Source: CAWABB01 sp963701735 (lineage in GTDB: Bacteria > Bacteroidota > Ignavibacteria > UBA10030 > UBA6906). From it: a DNA stretch of 64,000 nucleotides. How positions within the stretch are numbered: position 1 is the first letter of the stretch; each line of letters opens with the position of its first letter. Of this stretch, positions 47,201 to 55,425 are shown one piece after another. The DNA lies in assembly GCA_963701735.1 (NCBI GenBank), contig CAVPBI010000032.1, positions 62,001 to 126,000 on the forward strand. The letters run 5' to 3'. The notes under the pieces were generated by a model that saw only the letters and a list, made by a program, of their open reading frames with translations, was not told where the DNA came from and ran no database searches. Both the position numbers and the translations under genes were made by a program.

Positions 47201-47505
47201 AGCCGCTTCGGTGTCCCGCCCTCGGCTGGCATCAGGTAGACCTCCGTGTTGCCGTCGTACTGCCCGGTGAAGGCAATGGACTTCCCGTCGGGGGAGAACC
47301 GGGCGAACATCTCGTATCCGTCGTCGGATGTCAGGCGCCTGGCGACGCCGCCGGTTGCGGGGACCGTGAAGAGATCGCCGGCGTAGCTGAACACAATCTG
47401 GTTCCCGTGAATCGCCGGGAATCTGAGCAGGCGGGTGTCTTCCGCGAACGACATCGCCGTCAGCAGGGTCATCAATGCCGTACCGATGCATCCTCGTGCG
47501 GTCAT
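44224..47505 (-). CDS. Tricorn-like S41 protease with beta-propeller and PDZ domains
   Basis: The 1093-residue exported protein has a signal peptide and two beta-propeller regions (blades with FSPDGKSIAF, WSPDSKKLLW, FSSDGKYLFF). A tail-processing-protease core has LVVDVRGNGGGNVS and LLDEFSASDGD, where the Ser is the S41 nucleophile. A PDZ domain near LTEIGVNAREGDYILAV lies between. The ATG at 47505 has GAAGGAG upstream, which excludes the longer reading to 47787. A low-complexity Lys/Asp/Pro stretch (around residue 545) separates the propellers. It likely degrades peptides in the periplasm. Confidence 0.93.
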   Translation of the reverse strand: MTARGCIGTALMTLLTAMSFAEDTRLLRFPAIHGNQIVFSYAGDLFTVPATGGVARRLTSDDGYEMFARFSPDGKSIAFTGQYDGNTEVYLMPAEGGTPKRLTYTATLGRDDVSDRMGPNNIVMAWRDANTIVYRSRMHEANDFKGQLYAVPSAGGPSTQLPLPRGGFCAFSSDGKQMVYNRVFREFRTWKRYRGGQADDIWLYDFDTKATTNVASSPGQDIIPMWKGSTVYFASDRDEIGRMNLYAVDLTTKQTRKLTSFTEYDVKFPSIGDNAIVFENGGYIYRMDLATEKAERVPIAVLEDFAVGRGGIREVSKEITNYEISPDGNRALFGARGDVFTVPAKNGNVRNITSTPGVHERNSKWSPDGQWIAYISDESGEDEIYIRPQDGLGTPTQLTKGGDTYKYQPLWSPDSKKLLWADKKLRLQYVDLSGTSVTRVAQATAYEYAAYTWSPDSRWIAFAQPEDLRMTTIQLYSLDSKKTTEVTDGWFDSYEPAFSSDGKYLFFVSDRSFSPMYGRTEWNHIYVDMSRVYLVTLAAGTHSPFAPKSDEVKAPTDAKDTDKEKGKDASDDKKPEKPDAVKPIAVTLEGIQDRIAVLPVAPSGYRNLQSVGDKVYYIRQGTKDQKASLVMYDLDKQKETELGEANGYEISADGKKMILGSGGAHYIIDLPTGKLDLKDRLNLADMSVTLDRKAEWNQIFNESWRQMRDFVYDPHLHGVNWPLMRQRYSALLPYVNHRADLTYIIGEMIGELNVGHSYVGGGDYPQAPRVQMGLLGARLERDPETQYFRIREILKGQNWEPDLRSPLTEIGVNAREGDYILAVDGKPTNEMHDISEALVNKPGKQVTLTLNGSPKMSGSRTTVVIPTDDERELYYHTWVQGNIEKVSQATGGKVGYVHIPDMGVGGLNQFVKYYYPQVRKDGLVVDVRGNGGGNVSPQIIERLRREIAMITISRNTSYGPNPDGAIIGPKVMLLDEFSASDGDIVAYRFKKHKIGPVIGKRSWGGVVGIRGTLPLLDGGFLNRPEFSRYDVEGKEWIMEGKGVEPDIYVDNDPAKEFAGEDEQLNKAIEVIKDLMAKNPPQLAPPPPYPDKSK

Positions 47506-47614
47506 TGGTACTCCTTCAGAATAATGGGAGAGGAGAGAGGAACAAGGACATAGTCTTTCTGTATACGGATGCACGGGGACCGGGGTTGCATCTGCTCCCG
47601 GCGCGGAGGACAGC

Positions 47615-47636
47615 ACGCCCGTCGCAGGACGGGCGT
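47615..47636 (-). terminator. Hairpin after the transhydrogenase alpha gene
   Basis: Nine-bp perfect arms ACGCCCGTC (47615-47623) and GACGGGCGT (47628-47636) enclose a four-base loop. It sits 60 bases past the pntA stop and before the Tricorn-like gene start. No strong T tract follows. Confidence 0.5.
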
Positions 47637-47695
47637 TGGCCGGTATGTCGGATGGTGGCACAGCGGGTCTACACGCTGCGCCGTATGACGCGTCT

Positions 47696-48847
47696 TCAGG
47701 CTGACTTCTGGCCCAGCGCGTCGCGCACGGAGGCGTTCGCGATTGCACCGTCGTGCGTGATGCAGGCTCCCGTTGCGATCTCGTCATCGAAGTTCGCCAC
47801 GGCGGCCCCCTTTGGATACAGCGTCTGGATCAGGCTGAGGAGATTCCGGGCGTACATCATGCTTGCGTCGTGCGGGACAAGAGCCGGAAGATTGACGGCT
47901 CCAATGATCGCGACACCGTTGAGGACAACCGTCTCGCCTGCCCGCGTCGCTTCGCAGTTGCCGCCCTGTTCGGCGGCGAGATCCACGATGACGCTGCCGG
48001 GCTTCATGATCTTCACCATGTCGGCTGTGATCAACACGGGCGCGCGCTTGCCGAACACCTGGGCCGTAGAGATCACCACGTCCACCTTCGGAAGGCGGGT
48101 CGCGATGACCTCCTGCTCCTTCCTCAGAAACTCGTCTGACATCTGTTTCGCGTAGCCGCCGGTGGCTTCGGCGTTTTCCGAGACTTCCATCTCGAGAAAT
48201 CCCGCGCCGAGGCTTTTCACCTGCTCTTTGACCGCGGGACGCGGATCGAACGCTTCGACGCGTGCGCCGAGTCGGCGGGCTGTCGCGATTGCCTGCAAGC
48301 CGGCGACGCCTGCACCGAGGATCAGCACGTTTGCAGGAGGGATGGTCCCCGCGGCGGTCATCAGCAGCGGGAACATCTGTCCAAGTCGATCGGCGGCGGC
48401 GAGCACGGCTTTGTACCCTGCGATCGTTGCCATGGAGCTGAGGGCATCCATGCTCTGCGCGCGCGTGATGCGGGGGATGTACTCCATCGCGAAGCTCGTG
48501 ACCTTGCGCCGGGTGAACTCGCCGATGACCTGAGGATTCGCGACCGGCGCGAGAAACCCGATATACGTCGAGCCGGGCTTCAGGAGAGCGGCCTCATTGA
48601 GAGATCCCCGGACAGCCGGCGGCTGCACCTTCACGACCATCGCGGCTTCCGCTGCCACTGCCGCAGCATCCGGGACGATGCGGGCTCCCGCCTGCGTGTA
48701 GGCATCATCCGGGAACCCGGCTGCCTGCCCCGCACCCGCCTGAACGACGACTTCATGGCCCTCCTTTTTCAGTGGACCGACGACCTGGGGGACGATGGCG
48801 ACGCGTGTTTCGCCGGAGGCGGTTTCTTTGAGGACGCCGATGATCAT
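47696..48847 (-). CDS. pntA: NAD(P) transhydrogenase alpha subunit, part 1 (orphan)
   Basis: The 383-residue protein is the soluble NAD(H)-binding domain I of proton-translocating transhydrogenase. Motifs are MIIGVLKETASGETRVAIVP, SMDALSSMATIAGYKAVL, ILGAGVAGLQAIATARRLGA (Rossmann) and GSVIVDLAAEQGGNCEAT. Normally it is followed by genes for the membrane part (pntAB) and subunit beta (pntB); neither is in this window, as the next gene on this strand is the Tricorn-like protease. An alanine dehydrogenase was considered, but the motifs fit PntA better. Confidence 0.9.
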   Translation of the reverse strand: MIIGVLKETASGETRVAIVPQVVGPLKKEGHEVVVQAGAGQAAGFPDDAYTQAGARIVPDAAAVAAEAAMVVKVQPPAVRGSLNEAALLKPGSTYIGFLAPVANPQVIGEFTRRKVTSFAMEYIPRITRAQSMDALSSMATIAGYKAVLAAADRLGQMFPLLMTAAGTIPPANVLILGAGVAGLQAIATARRLGARVEAFDPRPAVKEQVKSLGAGFLEMEVSENAEATGGYAKQMSDEFLRKEQEVIATRLPKVDVVISTAQVFGKRAPVLITADMVKIMKPGSVIVDLAAEQGGNCEATRAGETVVLNGVAIIGAVNLPALVPHDASMMYARNLLSLIQTLYPKGAAVANFDDEIATGACITHDGAIANASVRDALGQKSA

Positions 48848-49077
48848 GGGTGCGGGAGGTTTGTGAGGGTTCCGGGACGAACTGTCGATGAGTGTTCATC
48901 AAAAGTACGAAAAGGGCGCAAAAGCTTCAAGGGAGCCAAACGTGTTGTGAGGGGACGGCCGCGCCTTGCTGCGAGGCAGAAGGCCCCCGCTCGAGCTTCC
49001 GGAAGGCCATGTTGACTCGTTGCCGGTTCCCCTCTATCTTGTGGTGTTCAGTTCGCCCACAGCATTCGGACGCACCT

Positions 49078-50049
49078 GTGCGACGCTTCCTTCGTGGCAT
49101 ATTCCAGGTGGCCCTGGTCCTTGTTGCCATCGTCCTTCTCGTGGTCGCCTATTTCGCGACCCGCGACTACGGCGATGACTACCGCGAGCGGCACGGGACA
49201 TTCCAGAGCGTGCAGACGGATTCCACCGAGGCCGACACCCTTGTGACCCGTTCCTGGGTCACGCTCACGAGCACGTCCGGGCTGCAGGTGGGGTGCGGGG
49301 TCGTCGTGCCGAATCAGCCCGCAGAAACCCCGACCCGGAAATATCCCGCCATCATCGTGCTGGGAGGGAAGGCGACGGGGAAGAACGCGGTGCGCTATGC
49401 GTTCAATACCGACGACGTCGTCATTGTCTCGCCCGACTATGCGTACGAGCCCCGGCACACCTATTCGGTGACGGCGTTCCTTGGCGATCTCCCCGAGATT
49501 CACGGCGCTATCCTGGACATGGTCCCGTCGGTGATGCTGGCGCTCGACTATCTGGAGCGGCGCGGCGATGTGGATATGTCGAAGGTGGTGATGATGGGGT
49601 ACAGCTTCGGGGCCCCGTTCGTTCCCGTCATCATGGCAAACGACGCCAGGCCCGCGGTGGCGGTGATGGTATACGGCGGCGGCGACATGGAATCGCTGAT
49701 CAGGCACAACGTCAGGAGGTACGAAGGACCGTTCGTTGCGGACCTGGTCGGAAAACTCTCCGGCATGCTGCTGCGACCGCTGGAGCCGCTCCGGCATGTC
49801 GGAAAGATCTCGCCGCGGCCGGTTCTGATGATCAACGGCGCGGATGATGAGCAGGTTCCCCGGGCGAACGCGGAGATGCTGTACGAGTCCGCGGGACAAC
49901 CGAAGAAGATCATCTGGCTCGAATCAAAGCACGTCAACCCTCGGAATATCGCGTTGACGATGAAGATCCTCCAGACGCTTCGTGCAGAGCTTGTGGCAAT
50001 GGGGATCTTGCGGAGCGGCCTCCCTCCGATGCCCGTGATGGCCCGCTAG
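49078..50049 (+). CDS. Membrane-anchored alpha/beta hydrolase
   Basis: The 323-residue protein has an N-terminal transmembrane segment (VALVLVAIVLLVVAYFATRD) and an alpha/beta hydrolase domain. It has the nucleophile elbow MMGYSFGAPFVP, a likely acid Asp in NGADDEQVPRANAEMLY and a likely His in SKHVNPRN. The GTG at 49078 is chosen because the upstream segment looks non-coding. An ATG at 49009 would add 23 residues. Substrate unknown. It is divergent from pntA. Confidence 0.75.
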   Translation: MRRFLRGIFQVALVLVAIVLLVVAYFATRDYGDDYRERHGTFQSVQTDSTEADTLVTRSWVTLTSTSGLQVGCGVVVPNQPAETPTRKYPAIIVLGGKATGKNAVRYAFNTDDVVIVSPDYAYEPRHTYSVTAFLGDLPEIHGAILDMVPSVMLALDYLERRGDVDMSKVVMMGYSFGAPFVPVIMANDARPAVAVMVYGGGDMESLIRHNVRRYEGPFVADLVGKLSGMLLRPLEPLRHVGKISPRPVLMINGADDEQVPRANAEMLYESAGQPKKIIWLESKHVNPRNIALTMKILQTLRAELVAMGILRSGLPPMPVMAR

Positions 50050-50124
50050 AGCCGCACGGGCTCATGGGCGCGCCGCGGTGACGTCCTGGATGGTGATTCT
50101 GGGAGGCGCAGGCATCGGGACGAG

Positions 50125-50991
50125 TTACTGTCTGCTCTTCAGGCGCTCGTAGACGGCGCGCTCACCGAGCACAACCGGGATCTGATACCGCTCGGCCTCT
50201 TCCCGGGACCGGGCGGACATGACGACGAACTCGTGGGAGCCCTTGTGGGTGTAGACTTCCGCTGTGGGCTCACGAATGCAGCGGACGATCGCGACCGCGA
50301 CCGCCTCAGCCGGCATCACTCCTTCGATGGGCGGCAGCGTTGCCCCGCGATCCGCTGCGATACTCTTCACTGCCGGACCGGCCTGTGAGAACAGCTCAAG
50401 GATCGAACCCCCTTCGGTGGCCGATGCCCATTCGGTCATGACGCCGGCCGGGCAGATGACGCTTGCATGGATGCCCGTTTCGACAAGCTCCAGACGGAGC
50501 GCATGGGTGAACCCCACGCAGGCGTGCTTGGCCGCGACGTACGCGCTGTTGTACGGGAAGGCGATCTTGCCTGCGATCGATGCGACATTGATGATGTGGC
50601 CTGCGCCCTGGGCTCGCATGTACTTCAACGCCGGCCGCGTGGTGTGCCAGAGCGCGTAGACGTTCACTGCAAACATGCTCTCGATCATCTCGTCGGTGGT
50701 ATCCTCGACGCTTGAAAAGTGCCCGCGCCCCGCGTTGTTGACCAGGACGTCGATCCGTCCGAATTCCCGCGCCGCACGATGGATCAGCACTTCAGCCTCA
50801 TCGCGTTTCGTGACGTCACACCTGACGGCGAGCACGGTGGCTCCAGCTGCGCGCAGCTCCCGCTCCAGCGCTGTGAGACGATCCTCCCTGCGGGCGGCAA
50901 GTACCAGGTGGTGCCCCTCACGGGCAAGCTCCTGCGCAAGGGCAGCCCCGATACCCGAGGACGCACCGGTGATAACGGTGACTCTGTTCAT
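50125..50991 (-). CDS. Short-chain dehydrogenase/reductase
   Basis: The 288-residue SDR has the cofactor motif TGASSGIGAALA, NNAGRGHF, and the catalytic Tyr-xxx-Lys in SAYVAAKHACVGF with Ser in the preceding strand (NVASIAGK). The Arg pair AARREDR after the first beta strand suggests NADPH preference. Length and motifs are classical SDR. The MBL-fold gene follows in the same direction. Confidence 0.92.
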   Translation of the reverse strand: MNRVTVITGASSGIGAALAQELAREGHHLVLAARREDRLTALERELRAAGATVLAVRCDVTKRDEAEVLIHRAAREFGRIDVLVNNAGRGHFSSVEDTTDEMIESMFAVNVYALWHTTRPALKYMRAQGAGHIINVASIAGKIAFPYNSAYVAAKHACVGFTHALRLELVETGIHASVICPAGVMTEWASATEGGSILELFSQAGPAVKSIAADRGATLPPIEGVMPAEAVAVAIVRCIREPTAEVYTHKGSHEFVVMSARSREEAERYQIPVVLGERAVYERLKSRQ

Positions 50992-51019
50992 GGAAACTCC
51001 GTTGGTGTCAGGAGAAGGT

Positions 51020-52057
51020 TCAATCAGCCGAAGGGACAGTGGCGCCAGACCGGGTGGCGGGAGCTATCTCGGGCGCGACGAGCGCTGCAGGCGGCGCGCT
51101 TCCGAGCGTCCAGGTCTGACCAATGTCGTCGAGCGCGACACGATCGGGCTTGTCGGCGGCTCCTGCGCGGAACCGTGCGATCGGCTCCATGGTCGGCTCC
51201 TCGCTCTGGATAAACGTGCGCCAGTGAATGGGCATAACGTGGTATGCACCCATATGATCGGCCATGGCCAGCGCCTGCTCGGGGTTGGCGTGGTTGCTGA
51301 TCCAGGGGTCGTACGCACCGATCGGCAGAATGGCCAGGTCGATCGGGTTCGACCGCCGCCTCAATGCCTTGAACTTTTCATGGTACGCCGTGTCGCCCCC
51401 GAAGACGATGCTCCGGTCGTTGCGCGTGAGGACGTACGCGTTGTAGCTTCGCCCGTTCCAGATGCCGCGCGAGCGATCCTGCTCCCAGGGGTAGCGCCAT
51501 CCAAAGTGCTTCACTTCGAGCGCTTCGATGTGCACGCCGGCAACGTCGGCCCATTTCCCCCAGTCGAGCATGTAAACTTTCTCGAACTCAAGCGTCTCGA
51601 TCACGTCGTACGTGTTCTGGGCGATGATGAGCGGAGTCGTGCGCTTGAAGTGATCCAGCGATGGGAGGTCGCAGTGATCCATGTGGGCATGCGAGAGCAG
51701 GATGAAGTCGAGCTCCGGGAGGTCCTCGATCTCGAGCGCCGGGTTGACGAGCCTCCGCGGGCCGATCGTGAAGAGGCCCCCGACGTTCAGGCCGATGCGC
51801 GAAGAGAAGACGGGGTCGGTGATGAACTTCACGCCGAAAAAGTTGACGAGCACCGTGGCGTGGCCTATCCAGGCGGCCGTGACGGTGCTGTCGCTCCAGG
51901 TGGCGGGTTCAGGCCGGGCGGCTGGGGCCATCACGGGATCGTCGTTGGCGACCATCTCCCATCGGGAACGCCGGTGGGTCGTCTCCTGCGCGGGGAGCGT
52001 TGCCGCGCCGAGAAGGCCTGTACCGACCGTTCCGATGAATTGCCGTCTGTTCATCAT
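51020..52057 (-). CDS. MBL-fold metallohydrolase with Tat-like signal (NAPE-PLD/UlaG-like)
   Basis: The 345-residue protein has a twin-arginine leader (NRRQFIGTVGTGLLGAATL), the zinc motif HAHMDHCD, and later His/Asp ligands in VFGGDTAYHEKF and MPIHWRTFI. This is the NAPE-PLD/UlaG-like branch of metallo-beta-lactamase-fold hydrolases. The start is an ATG pair at 52052-52057. There is no recognisable ribosome site and the upstream frame is open into the flavoprotein gene, so the boundary is uncertain. Substrate unknown. Confidence 0.85.
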   Translation of the reverse strand: MMNRRQFIGTVGTGLLGAATLPAQETTHRRSRWEMVANDDPVMAPAARPEPATWSDSTVTAAWIGHATVLVNFFGVKFITDPVFSSRIGLNVGGLFTIGPRRLVNPALEIEDLPELDFILLSHAHMDHCDLPSLDHFKRTTPLIIAQNTYDVIETLEFEKVYMLDWGKWADVAGVHIEALEVKHFGWRYPWEQDRSRGIWNGRSYNAYVLTRNDRSIVFGGDTAYHEKFKALRRRSNPIDLAILPIGAYDPWISNHANPEQALAMADHMGAYHVMPIHWRTFIQSEEPTMEPIARFRAGAADKPDRVALDDIGQTWTLGSAPPAALVAPEIAPATRSGATVPSAD

Positions 52058-52097
52058 ACGAAGTGGATTCGTAGGAGTTGCCGGATCTGGAACACCG

Positions 52098-53379
52098 CTA
52101 TAATAGTAAGAACGCTCGCGGGGCCCGGAAGATTCCTCGGGCCGGGCCTTCGCCGCGGATTCTCCTGCCACATACCCCGTGGAAAACGCCGCCTGGAGAT
52201 TGTACCCTCCGACCGGCCCGGCAATATCCAGGACTTCCCCGCACAGATAGAGTCCCCGGACCTTCCGGGAGTGCATCGTCCGGGGATCTACCTCGTCAAG
52301 CGAAATGCCGCCGGCTGACACCTCCCCGCGGTCGAGAGAGATCGACGCCACGGAACCTATCCGCCACTGCTTGAGAATTCCGACTATCGCCCGCCGGTGT
52401 TCCCGGGTGAGGGCGAAACCCCTGATGTCGGACGGGACGCCCGTGCGCTCCAGCAGCCACGGGACCATTCTGTTCGGGAGCCATTCGTCAAGGACCGTCT
52501 CGAGTGTCCGTGCGCCGCGTGAGCGGCTCAGCTCGAGAAGGTCCGCGTCGAGCGCTGCATGATCCCGGTCCGGGAAGAAATCGAATGACACATCCACGGG
52601 GCCGGACTCGAGGGCCAGGGCGGCATCTCTGCTGACGCCGAGCGCTGCGGGTCCTGAAATCCCTTCGTGCGTGATCAGGATGATCTCCCGCCCACGACGC
52701 GTGGTGCTTTCCGCGCACGATGACGGTGAGCCGGCCGTTGCGAACGGCGATGCCGCGCCACTCGGAGGGAAGCGGCGGAGCGATCCGTATCGGTGCGAGT
52801 GCCGGTCGGATCGGGACGATCGTGTGGCCGAGCGCCGCGGCCCATCGGAATCCGTCGCCGGTCGTTCCCGTCTTCTGGTATGACGCGCCGCCCGTTGCCA
52901 GGATGATCCGGCGGCCGGAGATGGTGCCCGCGGAGGTGCGCGCACCGCTCACGCCCTCTGCGTCGGCGGTGATGTCCTCGACCTTCGTGCCAAGCCGGAT
53001 CTCGACGCCGAGCGCATGCAACGGTCGCACAAGAGCGTCGACAACATCCTTCGCGCGCCCACTGGCGGGGAAGACCCGTTCATCGTCGCGCACCATCGTG
53101 GTGACGCCCTGTCGCTCGAGTCGCTCGCGGATCTCCCGGTTGGTACACGTATGGAATGACGGCTTGAGGAATCTCGCCTCGCGCGGGAGGAAGGCTGAGC
53201 GGACATGCTCCATCGTACCGTCATGGGTGATATTGCATTTTCCTCCGCCGGAGATAAGGAGCTTCATGCCCGGTCCGGGCATTGCGCTCCAGGAGCACAA
53301 CGCGCGCACCGGATTCGGCCGCCCGGGCCGCGGCCAGAAGCCCTGCGCCGCCAGCACCGATGACAATGATGGGTTCCAT
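52098..53379 (-). CDS. HI0933/BaiN-like flavoprotein (NAD(P)/FAD-dependent oxidoreductase; two frameshifts)
   Basis: The N-terminus reads MEPIIVIGAGGAGLLAAARA with the FAD-binding GxGxxG. One extra base near 53274 breaks the frame before PGMKLLISGGGKCNITHDG. A second extra base near 52694 breaks it before REIILITHEGISGPAALG. The segment SGGGKCNITHDG and the C-terminal GPVGGYNLQAAFSTGYVAGE are family signatures. After GYVAGE the frame runs without stop into the MBL gene; I end it at a TAG in another frame (52098). Repaired length is about 420 residues. Role: unknown flavoprotein oxidoreductase. Confidence 0.78.
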
Positions 53380-53535
53380 CGGGGATCGTAGAAAATACTG
53401 AAAGCGCTCCGCAAGTCCAACCAAACAGGTCCCAAATGGCACATGCAATTCTGGTTCAGTTCTTGTAGCAGGGATGGCAGGCTCCCATAAAAAGCATCCC
53501 GGCGATTCGCCCATAAACGAGAGAGGAGGACTGGC

Positions 53536-54270
53536 ATGAAGCGACAGCAGAAGAAGCGTGCTCCATCTCCCGTCCAGCCCGTCCTGCATACGTGGCAGAG
53601 CAGCGTTTCCGACATTATCCGCTCGGCGGAGAAGTTCCTCTCCGAGGGCCGATACGACGTTGCGCTGGAACAGCTGAATCAGGCGCGGGGTCTGGACCCC
53701 GCAAACCAGTACATTGATGCCATCATCGTCCGGGCGCAGAACCTTCGGGCCACGCAGATCAACCCTGCGCAGGGACGGGATCCCGCTCTTGAAGGGTCGC
53801 GATACCTCTCTGTGACTATCGGCAAGGAGTTCCGGGGCGGAATCAGGCCGGAGGAGGCGGGGAGTCCGGAGCAAATTCGCCTGCAAATACGCCAGCTTAC
53901 AGACACGGCGTCGGTGCTGTTGAGCCGTGGGCTGAACGAGAGCGCGTTCGATTCGCTGATGAAGGCTTACCTCCTGGACCCGATGAATCCGGATGTCATC
54001 GCCTGCGAGGCTCGCGTTCTCCCGGCCTGGGAGCGCGTCCGACATGCTCATGGAGACGCATCGCCGGCCGGCGCCAACGGCGCTTCCAGGAGCGAAATGG
54101 AGAGACTGAGCGGCCTTGTCCAGCAGAAAGAGCTGCAGCGGACGAAAAAGGAACGGCAGACGTGGCGGCTGGCGTCCGATCCCGGGGACCAGGATGAGCC
54201 GGATCCCTGGCAGTCGGCAAGCCAGAAAGTCGCGCTCAAGGTTCTCAGAACCATCAGAGGCAAGGCCTAA
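53536..54270 (+). CDS. TPR-like protein, first of two tandem paralogues
   Basis: The 244-residue protein has a strong AGGAGG ribosome site. It contains a TPR-like unit (FLSEGRYDVALEQLNQARGL) near the N-terminus and another (LLSRGLNESAFDSLMKAYLL) in the middle, with a charged C-terminus rich in Lys, Arg and Gln. It shares the same organisation and segments such as GRYDVALEQLNQA / GKHLLALGLLAEA and ESAFDSLMKAYLLDP / EEAVQSLMKAHMLDP with the next gene. No signal peptide. No known function is recognised. Confidence 0.8.
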   Translation: MKRQQKKRAPSPVQPVLHTWQSSVSDIIRSAEKFLSEGRYDVALEQLNQARGLDPANQYIDAIIVRAQNLRATQINPAQGRDPALEGSRYLSVTIGKEFRGGIRPEEAGSPEQIRLQIRQLTDTASVLLSRGLNESAFDSLMKAYLLDPMNPDVIACEARVLPAWERVRHAHGDASPAGANGASRSEMERLSGLVQQKELQRTKKERQTWRLASDPGDQDEPDPWQSASQKVALKVLRTIRGKA

Positions 54271-54462
54271 GCCGCTCCCGCGCGTCGCACACACATCCTT
54301 CCCTCTCTGGTGGCGTGTATTCCCCATCACACATCGCCATTCTGCGTTTCTGCATTCTTCTCATGGTACCATCTACGAGTCACACGCCGTGATGGCAGGT
54401 CGTGAAGTTCGTCACGCCTGCGCCGGTGCACTTCAAAGACAAGAAACGGGTCAACCGATCCC

Positions 54463-55326
54463 ATGGTTTCATACTCAACAGCAGATCTCATTCGGCGTGC
54501 GGAAGAGGATATCGCAGCAGGGAAGCATCTGCTCGCGCTGGGTCTGCTGGCCGAGGCCGCGCGCCGTGAGCCCGCAAACCTGTACATCGGTGCGCTTGTC
54601 ATGAAAGCCGACAAGGGAATCGAGCATGTCTGCGCCGCGCCGGCTGAACCGGAGAACGACGGGACGGCGTCGGAGCGGCGGGCACGGCTTGCCTCGCTGG
54701 CGCTGCGCGGCGAGTTTGGAGATGGAATCGGACTGCTCTCGCCGGGGTCTCCCGACCGCGGAGTCGAAGGGCGCGTCAGGCTTCTGACTATGGTCGCAAT
54801 CAACCTGTATGAGCGCGGATCGTTCGAGGAAGCTGTCCAGTCGCTGATGAAGGCGCACATGCTCGACCCGGGGAGTCCGCACGTCGAAGCGTGCGAGCGT
54901 CTCTTGCAGCCCGCGCTCGAGACGATGCGAAAGGGTCCGGCACCTGCGCATCCGGTGCGCAAGGCATCGCCCGAAGAGGACGATCCGGGTCGCGAGAACC
55001 TGAGTGCGTTCCTCCAGAGGAATGTGCAGACGGTTGCGCACGACGCGTCGGCACGCATCGCTGCTGGGGTCACGCCGTACAACGTTGCAGGCGAATCGCG
55101 CCGGCTCGAAGCGTTGCGTGCGCGACAGGACCTCGAGCGCAAGAAGCGCGAGATCCTGCAGTGGCGGCAGGCCTCGGGGCCTCCGGGCCAGCACGCCGGC
55201 AAACGGGTCCAAAAGGTCGGCAGGCAGATTTCTCCCGACAAGCTCACTTCTTCCGCACAGCAGCAGAACACCCCGCAGTTGAGCGCCTTCTTCTCCAAGC
55301 TGAAGCAGGGCAAGCTCTTCGGCTGA
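54463..55326 (+). CDS. TPR-like protein, second tandem paralogue
   Basis: The 287-residue protein is the paralogue of the preceding gene, with the same two TPR-like units (about residues 12-48 and 105-145) and a longer Lys/Arg/Gln-rich C-terminus (ERKKREILQWRQ). Both lack a signal or membrane segment and have no other neighbours in their direction. The conserved pair (a segment GEFGDGIG... aligned with GKEFRGGI...) suggests a duplication. Function unknown; they may bind proteins or RNA. Confidence 0.8.
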   Translation: MVSYSTADLIRRAEEDIAAGKHLLALGLLAEAARREPANLYIGALVMKADKGIEHVCAAPAEPENDGTASERRARLASLALRGEFGDGIGLLSPGSPDRGVEGRVRLLTMVAINLYERGSFEEAVQSLMKAHMLDPGSPHVEACERLLQPALETMRKGPAPAHPVRKASPEEDDPGRENLSAFLQRNVQTVAHDASARIAAGVTPYNVAGESRRLEALRARQDLERKKREILQWRQASGPPGQHAGKRVQKVGRQISPDKLTSSAQQQNTPQLSAFFSKLKQGKLFG

Positions 55327-55425
55327 GCCGCCCGGCCACGCTTCCTATTCTTTCCGATACTTCTTCTTGACGCTGACGGCCTCAGGCCGTACATTCTCTC
55401 TCGTCAGAACCGAGAGCTTCCCTTC

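Noticed and set aside
45010..47553. A long open frame on the plus strand (847 codons) opposite the Tricorn-like protease
   Set aside because: It is an antisense shadow of a well-supported gene in GC-rich DNA and shows no family signature.
47650..47672. A third copy of the shared motif (GGTGGCACAGC)
   Set aside because: Only the GGTGGCAC core matches; the rest differs, so it was not counted.
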